NCBI GenBank assembly: GCA_030549955.1
Contig: JAUQQI010000276.1
Span: forward strand, 1-11,441
DNA: 11,441 bases
Direction of reading: 5' to 3'
Origin: Chloroflexota bacterium
Lineage (GTDB): Bacteria; Chloroflexota; Dehalococcoidia; JAUQQI01
Every line of letters starts with the position of its first letter. Position 1 is the stretch's first letter. Below the pieces are notes generated by a model that was given only the letters and a program-made list of their open reading frames with translations, had not been told where the DNA came from and did no database searches. Positions 7,362-11,441 of this stretch are shown here, one piece after another. The translations under genes and the position numbers were made by a program.

Positions 7362-8333
7362 TTACGGATATTTAACATAAACATCCGTCAGGCACTCCTC
7401 CGGGGCCGGGTAAGGGCTCGCCTGGGCGAACCGGACCGCGGCTTCGACGGCCTCCCGGGCCCGGGCATCGATGGCGTCCAGCTCGTCGGCGGTGAGCAGG
7501 TTGCGCTCAAGGACCCGGCGCCGGAACTGGTCGAGGGGGTCCCGCCGCCGGTACTCTTCTTCCTCCTCCGGCGTCCGGTAGGTCAGGGGGTCGCCCTGGA
7601 AGTGCCCGTAGTACCGGAAGGCCCGGGCCTCAATCAGGGTCGGGCCCTCCCCCCGCCGGGCCCGGGCGATAGCCTCCCCCGCCGCCTCATAGACGGCAAA
7701 GACATCGGTGCCGTCCACCAGGATGCCGGGCATATTGTAGGCCACGCCCCGGTCGGCAATGTCCCTGGCCGCGCAGTGGTAGAACCACGGGGTCGACTCG
7801 GCGTAGAGGTTGTTTTCACAGACAAAGATAACCGGCAGTTTCCAGATGGCCGCCAGGTTCATCGCCTCGTGCATCGTGCCCTGCTCAGCAGCCCCATCCC
7901 CGAAGAAGCAGGCCGTAACCGAATCGGACCCCGTCACCTTGGCCGTCAGGCCCGAGCCACAGGCCAGGGGACCGCCCCCGCCGACGATGCCATTGGCCCC
8001 AAGCATTCCCTTACTCACGTCGGCGATATGCATGGAGCCGCCCTTGCCCTTGCAGGCGCCCGTGGCCTTCCCGAAGAGCTCCGCCATCATCGCATTGATG
8101 TCGACCCCTTTAGCGATGCAGTGGCCGTGGCCCCGGTGGGTTGAAGTGATGTAGTCCCGGTCGGTCAGGTGGGCGCAGACCCCGACGGCGATGGCCTCTT
8201 CGCCGGCGTAGAGGTGGACAAACCCGGGCAGGAGACCCTGGGCGAACAGCTCGGCCACCTTGTCTTCAAAGCACCGGATGAGGCGCATGCGCTCGTAGAT
8301 CCAGAGAAGCGTATCCCGCGAGATTTCGGCCAT
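7362..8333 (-). CDS. acoA: Thiamine-diphosphate dehydrogenase E1 component, alpha subunit
   Basis: This 323-residue alpha subunit provides the thiamine-diphosphate site of E1. FVHLYAGEEAIAVGVCAHL (38-56) is the N-terminal family block. STHRGHGH (64-71) and CKGKGGSMHIAD (94-105) are cofactor-pocket blocks. The diphosphate/Mg motif runs from GDGAAEQG (145-152) to CENN (172-175). The block GANGIVGGGGPLACG (112-126) is also typical. The frame continues one codon upstream to TTG at 8336, but ATG at 8333 has AGGAGG 5 nt upstream, whereas TTG would leave only 2 nt; I choose the ATG. It is the first gene of the operon, about 108 nt downstream of the inferred transcription start. The AcoA assignment rests on overall resemblance plus the neighbouring acoX; an automated annotation might call it pyruvate dehydrogenase E1 alpha. 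Confidence 0.92.
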   Translation of the reverse strand: MAEISRDTLLWIYERMRLIRCFEDKVAELFAQGLLPGFVHLYAGEEAIAVGVCAHLTDRDYITSTHRGHGHCIAKGVDINAMMAELFGKATGACKGKGGSMHIADVSKGMLGANGIVGGGGPLACGSGLTAKVTGSDSVTACFFGDGAAEQGTMHEAMNLAAIWKLPVIFVCENNLYAESTPWFYHCAARDIADRGVAYNMPGILVDGTDVFAVYEAAGEAIARARRGEGPTLIEARAFRYYGHFQGDPLTYRTPEEEEEYRRRDPLDQFRRRVLERNLLTADELDAIDARAREAVEAAVRFAQASPYPAPEECLTDVYVKYP

Positions 8334-8338
8334 CAAAC

Positions 8339-8344
8339 CCTCCT
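8339..8344 (-). promoter_or_regulatory. Ribosome binding site that fixes the acoA start
   Basis: AGGAGG lies 5 nt before the ATG at 8333, favouring that codon over the in-frame TTG at 8336. The site directly abuts a small possible hairpin (TTCAG/CTGAA), so its access could depend on leader folding. Confidence 0.85.
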
Positions 8345-8364
8345 TCAGCTCAGACTGAAACCGA

Positions 8365-8420
8365 CTGAGAAGGGGAAGAGTTTTGGTGGGCTTCCTTCGA
8401 GGCTAACCACCCCCTTTCAG
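8365..8420 (-). promoter_or_regulatory. Possible stem-loop in the acoA leader RNA
   Basis: In the minus-strand RNA, CTGAAAGGGG (8420-8411) can pair with CCCCTTCTCAG (8375-8365): six plus four base pairs with one bulged C. GTGG and CCAC can pair inside it. Downstream, CTCAG (8369-8365) could instead pair with CTGAG, and TTCAG/CTGAA (8359-8344) can form a small hairpin ending at the ribosome binding site. No U-tract follows, so it is not a standard terminator, and I match it to no known riboswitch class. Confidence 0.35.
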
Positions 8421-8448
8421 CCCGTGGGTCCGCTGCCGCTTGCGGCCG

Positions 8449-8478
8449 ATTATATTTCTCCCCGGCTGCCCCTGTCAA
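8449..8478 (-). promoter_or_regulatory. Consensus sigma-70 promoter of the aco operon
   Basis: On the minus strand, TTGACA (8473-8478) and TATAAT (8449-8454) are separated by 18 nt. Both hexamers match the housekeeping consensus exactly. A transcription start near 8442 is expected, giving a 5' leader of about 108 nt before acoA. I find no -24/-12 sigma-54 element (TGGCAC-N5-TTGC) in the region and no AcoR-type activator gene in the window. Confidence 0.8.
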
Positions 8479-8519
8479 GGCCGGGGGCGCGCCGCCGGGC
8501 CTTCTTGAGCCGGCTTCCC

Positions 8520-8550
8520 AGTATAGTGGCGGCCGTCGGGCCGCGGTCAG
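8520..8550 (-). promoter_or_regulatory. Weak second aco-facing promoter with palindrome in its spacer
   Basis: On the minus strand, CTGACC (8545-8550) and TATACT (8520-8525) are separated by 19 nt. The spacer contains the perfect inverted repeat GCGGCC-GTCG-GGCCGC (8529-8544), centred close to the spacer midpoint. A long spacer with a centred dyad is the layout of MerR-family promoters, but such GC palindromes also arise by chance here and no MerR gene is visible. Confidence 0.25.
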
Positions 8551-8598
8551 GCCGCGCATCAGCCGCATGCTTCCGGACGGGAAGTGGGCGAACTTGTT

Positions 8599-8604
8599 TA
8601 TACT
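8599..8604 (+). promoter_or_regulatory. Possible -10 element for the rodZ-like gene
   Basis: TATACT sits about 60 nt upstream of the start codon in one of the few AT-rich patches. No good -35 hexamer is found at 16-19 nt; the closest is a GAC core around 8576-8578. A start near 8611 would give a leader of about 53 nt. Confidence 0.35.
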
Positions 8605-8648
8605 TTAGGGGCGGCGATTTCCCTGCCGGACCATCAGGTTCGGTTCCG

Positions 8649-8654
8649 GGAGGT
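8649..8654 (+). promoter_or_regulatory. Ribosome binding site that fixes the rodZ-like start
   Basis: GGAGGT ends 9 nt before the ATG at 8664. It supports this start over a much longer open frame reaching back to 8169, whose extra 165 residues lie over acoA and its promoter. Confidence 0.8.
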
Positions 8655-8663
8655 ACTGAGTGT

Positions 8664-9422
8664 ATGAAAACTAAGGCCCGACCGGCGGCCGAAGACCAGA
8701 ACCGCCCCCGACCGGGCCAGATTCTCCGGGCGGCGCGGCAGGAGCGGGGGCTGAGCCTCGACGATGCGGAGCGGGCTACCCGCATCCGGCGCGAGTTTCT
8801 CGAGGCCCTCGAAGCCGACGATTACGAACGGCTCCCGCCTCCGGTTTACACCCGGGGTTTCATCCGGTCGTACGCCCGCTGGCTCGGCCTTGACCCCGAC
8901 CAGGTTGTCAGCTTCTTTCCTTGGCGACCGGCCCAGCCCGACTTCAGACCCCTCCCGGTAATTCGAAATCCTGAGTCCGCCTGGCCGGCGAGGATTCTTG
9001 TTGCCATGGTGGTGCTTCTCCTGCTGGGGACCGCCTATGCCGTCGTCAGGCTGGTGGGGGCCGCCGGCCCCGGGCCCGGTCCGGGCCCCGCCACCCTGCC
9101 GGGTCCCACGCCCCCCCCGGCCCCGACCCAGGCTCCGCCCCCGCCCACCCCGACGTCGGTCGTCGACCAGGTGCAGGTCCAGCTCCGGGTCATCGAGCGG
9201 GCCTGGGTGGCCGTTACGGTCGACAACCAGCAGGTCTTCCAGGGCATCCTCGAGATCGGCGACACCCGAACCTGGACCGGCCGCCAGCGGGGGGCAATCC
9301 GGTGCGGAAACGCCGGGGGCGTCGAGGTCTACCTGAACGGGCGCCGGCTCGGCCTTCTCGGCAGGCCCGGCCAGGTTGTCGACGTCGAGTGGACCCTGCA
9401 GGACGTGCGCAACCTGCCCTGA
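8664..9422 (+). CDS. RodZ-like HTH membrane protein (DUF4115)
   Basis: This 252-residue protein has the RodZ domain order. A cytoplasmic helix-turn-helix (about 16-85; GQILRAARQERGLSLDDAER, then YTRGFIRSYARWLGLD) is followed by one transmembrane segment (about 109-131; ILVAMVVLLLLGTAYAVV). An extracytoplasmic Pro/Gly-rich linker (about 134-164) leads to a C-terminal DUF4115 domain (about 169-246; IERAWVAVTVDN, GNAGGVEVYLNG, LGRPGQVVDVEW). RodZ links the MreB cytoskeleton to the cell-wall machinery in rods. Many bacteria outside the model species have such proteins with no proven cytoskeletal role, and no mreB is visible here, so I do not assign the symbol firmly. It is transcribed away from the aco operon and heads the rodZ-hyuB-recF group; the gap to hyuB is 57 nt. 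The linker codons include an 8+1+8 GC palindrome at 9072-9088. Confidence 0.85.
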   Translation: MKTKARPAAEDQNRPRPGQILRAARQERGLSLDDAERATRIRREFLEALEADDYERLPPPVYTRGFIRSYARWLGLDPDQVVSFFPWRPAQPDFRPLPVIRNPESAWPARILVAMVVLLLLGTAYAVVRLVGAAGPGPGPGPATLPGPTPPPAPTQAPPPPTPTSVVDQVQVQLRVIERAWVAVTVDNQQVFQGILEIGDTRTWTGRQRGAIRCGNAGGVEVYLNGRRLGLLGRPGQVVDVEWTLQDVRNLP

Positions 9423-9479
9423 CCGGGGTATAAATAAATCCGGCGTATTTAAACACCGAACCTGCAGGAGCCGGAGTTT

Positions 9480-11060
9480 ATGAGTGACCCGATAACCCTC
9501 GAAATTTTTAAAAACCTCTTCGCCTCGGTCGCCGAAGAGATGGGCGTAACCCTGGGCCGGACCGGCTATTCACCCAATATCAAGGAGCGGCGGGACTACA
9601 GCTGTGCCGTTTTCGACGAGCACGGCCGGCTCATCGCCCAGGCCGCCCACATTCCCGTCCACCTGGGCGCCATGCCGATGTCTGTCAAGACTGCGATTCG
9701 CCTTTTTACCTTCGCCCCCGGCGACCTGGTGATTTTAAACGACCCGTACCTTGGCGGCACCCACCTGCCAGATATAACCCTGGTGTCGCCGATCTTCGTT
9801 GCCGGCGAACTGGTTGGGTTTGCGGCGAGCCGGGCCCACCACGCCGACGTCGGGGGCATGTCGCCGGGCTCCATGCCCCTCGCCACCGAAATTTACCAGG
9901 AGGGGGTAATCATCCCGCCCCTGAAGCTGGTGGAGGCGGGCCGCCTTAACAAGTCCCCGCTGGTCCGGTCTCTCCCCGGTGTGCAGACGCCGGAGGAGCG
10001 CCTTGGGGACCTCAATGCCCAGATGGCCGCCCACGAGGTTGGGGCCCGGCGGCTGGCGGAGCTGATCGGCCGCTACGGTCTCGACGAAGTCCGGGCCCAG
10101 ATGGTCGCCCTTCTCCAGTACTCCGAGCGGCTTACACGCCATGCCATTGCCCGGATCCCGGACGGCGAATACTACTTCGAAGATTACATGGACGACGACG
10201 GCCTCAATGACCGGCCCATCAAGGTCGCGGTCACCGTTCGGGTTACCGGTGATGAGCTTACGGCCGACTTCACCGGGTCCGACCCCGAGTGCCTCGGACC
10301 GGTAAACGCCGTTGAGGCCGTGACCCAGTCGGCTGTGTATTACGTGGTCCGGTGCCTGGCGGGCGAGGAGGTTCCGGCCAATGCTGGCTGTTTCCGGCCG
10401 GTAAAAGTTATCGCACCGGAGGGGACCATCGTCAATGCCCGCCCACCCCGGGCGGTCTCCGGGGGCAACGTGGAGACGTCCCAGCGGATCGTCGACGTCG
10501 TTCTCGGGGCGGTGGCCCAGGCCGTGCCGGACCGGGTTCCGGCCGCAAGCCAGGGCACCATGAATAATGTCGTCATCGGCGGCTGGGACCCGTTCCGCAA
10601 CCGGTACTTCGCCTACTACGAGACCATCGGCGGCGGCGCCGGGGCCGGCCGGGGCAAGCCCGGCCTTTCGGCCACCCACGTCCACATGACGAACACCCAG
10701 AATACCCCGGTCGAGGCCCTGGAGTTCACCTATCCCCTCCGGGTCCGCCGTTACGCCGTGCGCCGCGGCTCGGGCGGGGCGGGGCAGTACCCGGGCGGGG
10801 ACGGCATCATCCGGGAATACGAGATTCTCGTCCCGGCCACCGTCACGGTGATGACCGAGCGCCGCCGGTTCGCCCCATATGGCCTCGCCGGCGGCAAGCC
10901 CGGAAAGCCGGGCGAAAACCTGCTGGTCATCCCCCGAAACGGGGAGCCGCAAACTCGTAGCCTCCCTCCAAAGGTAACCGTTCGGGTTGAGGCCGGGACG
11001 CGGCTGGTCATCCTGACGCCCGGCGGGGGCGGCTGGGGCGAGCCGCCCGATGCTCGTTGA
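9480..11060 (+). CDS. Hydantoinase B / oxoprolinase-family protein
   Basis: This 526-residue protein is a full-length member of the HyuB family (N-methylhydantoinase subunit B, 5-oxoprolinase C-terminal part, acetone carboxylase alpha). It starts with the family signature DPITLEIFKN (3-12), then YSPNIKERRDYSCAVFDEHG (30-49), LNDPYLGGTHLPDITL (86-101) and SRAHHADVGGMSPGSM (117-132). It ends with the usual glycine-rich TPGGGGWGEP (513-522). AGGAG lies 9 nt before the ATG. Family members normally work with an ATP-binding HyuA partner encoded next door, but here the neighbours are rodZ-like and recF, so the partner must be elsewhere or this protein acts differently. The substrate cannot be deduced. 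The last codons overlap recF by 11 nt, suggesting one transcript and coupled translation. Confidence 0.9.
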   Translation: MSDPITLEIFKNLFASVAEEMGVTLGRTGYSPNIKERRDYSCAVFDEHGRLIAQAAHIPVHLGAMPMSVKTAIRLFTFAPGDLVILNDPYLGGTHLPDITLVSPIFVAGELVGFAASRAHHADVGGMSPGSMPLATEIYQEGVIIPPLKLVEAGRLNKSPLVRSLPGVQTPEERLGDLNAQMAAHEVGARRLAELIGRYGLDEVRAQMVALLQYSERLTRHAIARIPDGEYYFEDYMDDDGLNDRPIKVAVTVRVTGDELTADFTGSDPECLGPVNAVEAVTQSAVYYVVRCLAGEEVPANAGCFRPVKVIAPEGTIVNARPPRAVSGGNVETSQRIVDVVLGAVAQAVPDRVPAASQGTMNNVVIGGWDPFRNRYFAYYETIGGGAGAGRGKPGLSATHVHMTNTQNTPVEALEFTYPLRVRRYAVRRGSGGAGQYPGGDGIIREYEILVPATVTVMTERRRFAPYGLAGGKPGKPGENLLVIPRNGEPQTRSLPPKVTVRVEAGTRLVILTPGGGGWGEPPDAR

Positions 11061-11441
11061 GCGACTTCGGCTCATCAACTTCCGGAACTACGCCCGGCTC
11101 GACATCGGCCTGCCCGCCGGAATCGTCATCCTTTACGGCCAGAATGCCCAGGGCAAAACGAACTTCCTTGAGGCCGTCTACCTGCTGGCGACGACGAAGT
11201 CCTTCCGGGCAACGACCGACCGGGAGCTGATTCACTGGCTGGCCTTCAGTCAGGATTTCCCGGTCGCCCGGGTCATGGCCCAGGTCAGCCGCAAAACGGC
11301 CGGTCCCCTGAACATCGAGGTCATCATCGCCCCGCAGTCCGGCTACGAAACGAGCGGGGCCACCGTTAAGCGCATCAGGATTAATGGCGTTGTAAAGCGG
11401 GCCGTCGACCTGGTCGGCCAGCTCAGGGTGGTGCTCTTCAC
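11050..11441 (+). CDS. recF: DNA replication/repair protein RecF (N-terminal part, cut by window)
   Basis: The first 130 residues are visible; the complete family is about 350-400. The protein is an SMC-like ATPase that helps load RecA at single-strand gaps. LRLINFRNYARLDIGL (6-21) is the standard RecF opening. GQNAQGKTN (30-38) is the Walker A motif, with LEAVYLLATTKSFR directly after it. INGVVKRAVDLVGQLRVVLF near the edge matches the block before the family's 'PEDL' motif. The ATG lies inside the end of hyuB in another frame (11-nt overlap). The local GGGGCGAG is a poor ribosome binding site, so coupling is likely. recF is often found between dnaN and gyrB, but upstream here it has hyuB and rodZ-like genes instead. 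Confidence 0.93.
   Translation, partial: MLVERLRLINFRNYARLDIGLPAGIVILYGQNAQGKTNFLEAVYLLATTKSFRATTDRELIHWLAFSQDFPVARVMAQVSRKTAGPLNIEVIIAPQSGYETSGATVKRIRINGVVKRAVDLVGQLRVVLF

Larger units (their letters stand above)
8334..8663. other. Divergent intergenic region between acoA and rodZ-like gene
   Basis: This is the only stretch over 300 bases without a convincing gene. Reading left to right it holds the acoA leader with possible stem-loops (8334-8441), a perfect sigma-70 promoter facing left (8449-8478), a GC-rich stretch, a weak second left-facing promoter with a palindrome in its spacer (8520-8550), a weak right-facing -10 element (8599-8604) and the rodZ ribosome binding site (8649-8654). 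Open frames that cross it are extensions or shadows with no recognisable protein features. Confidence 0.8.

Noticed and set aside
6414..8144. Plus-strand open frame of 576 codons
   Set aside because: It mirrors acoB and acoA on the opposite strand and contains no recognisable domain.
8334..8441. Thiamine-diphosphate riboswitch before the thiamine-dependent E1 genes
   Set aside because: The leader lacks the conserved CUGAGA and GAACCUGAU-type elements in the required arrangement.
8169..8663. N-terminal extension of the rodZ-like frame by 165 residues
   Set aside because: It covers the start of acoA and its promoter region, has no protein-like character, and the ATG at 8664 has a good ribosome binding site and begins just before the HTH domain.
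9072..9088. GGGCCCGG-T-CCGGGCCC palindrome
   Set aside because: It encodes the Gly/Pro linker of the rodZ-like protein; repeated GGC/CCC/CCG codons explain it without a regulatory role.
9423..9479. AT-rich patch with TATAAA and a TAAATA/TATTTA inverted repeat between rodZ-like gene and hyuB
   Set aside because: No -35 element lies at the right distance, the repeat arms are only 6 nt, and no terminator-like GC stem with a U-tract is present; chance is sufficient.
1..11441. CRISPR array, tRNA or rRNA genes, insertion sequence or phage features
   Set aside because: I saw no regularly spaced repeats, no tRNA-like cloverleaf or rRNA segments, no transposase or integrase motifs and no flanking terminal repeats.

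Overview
The window comes from a GC-rich bacterial genome (about two-thirds G+C by eye). Its Shine-Dalgarno sites are strong (AGGAGG or GGAGGT) and arginine codons are mostly CGG. CGG rather than CGC preference, the gene style and the RodZ/HyuB/RecF neighbourhood suggest Chloroflexota (Dehalococcoidia-like) or a deep GC-rich Bacillota lineage. That placement is an inference, with roughly even odds.

Left arm (1-8333, minus strand). One compact operon reads right to left: acoA (E1 alpha), acoB (E1 beta), acoX (NAD-kinase-like), acoC (lipoyl E2), acoL (E3), a single-ORF LipB-LipA fusion, and an amidase-signature hydrolase that runs off the left edge. Junctions are 12 nt or shorter, or overlap (TAATG, TGATG, ATGA). 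The E1-E1-X-E2-E3 order matches known acetoin dehydrogenase (acoABXCL) clusters. Acetoin is therefore the best substrate guess, but a related 2-oxoacid cannot be excluded. The fused LipB-LipA could build the lipoyl group on the operon's own E2. The terminal amidase has the Ser-cisSer-Lys fold used by known lipoamidases, so it might act on the same modification, though this is speculative.

Divergent intergenic region (8334-8663). A perfect-consensus sigma-70 promoter (TTGACA-N18-TATAAT) faces the aco operon and would give a leader RNA of about 108 nt with possible stem-loops. Upstream lies a second, weaker promoter-like pair whose 19-bp spacer holds a palindrome. A weaker promoter faces right.

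Right arm (8664-11441, plus strand). A RodZ-like membrane protein (HTH, one transmembrane segment, C-terminal DUF4115) is followed by a stand-alone hydantoinase-B/oxoprolinase-family gene with no hyuA partner in view. The 3' end of that gene overlaps recF by 11 nt; recF is cut by the right edge.

The most notable observations are the LipB-LipA fusion inside a lipoyl-enzyme operon, the linked amidase, the loss of the usual flavin-side lysine in the E3, and the unusual SKK lipoyl-lysine context in the E2.
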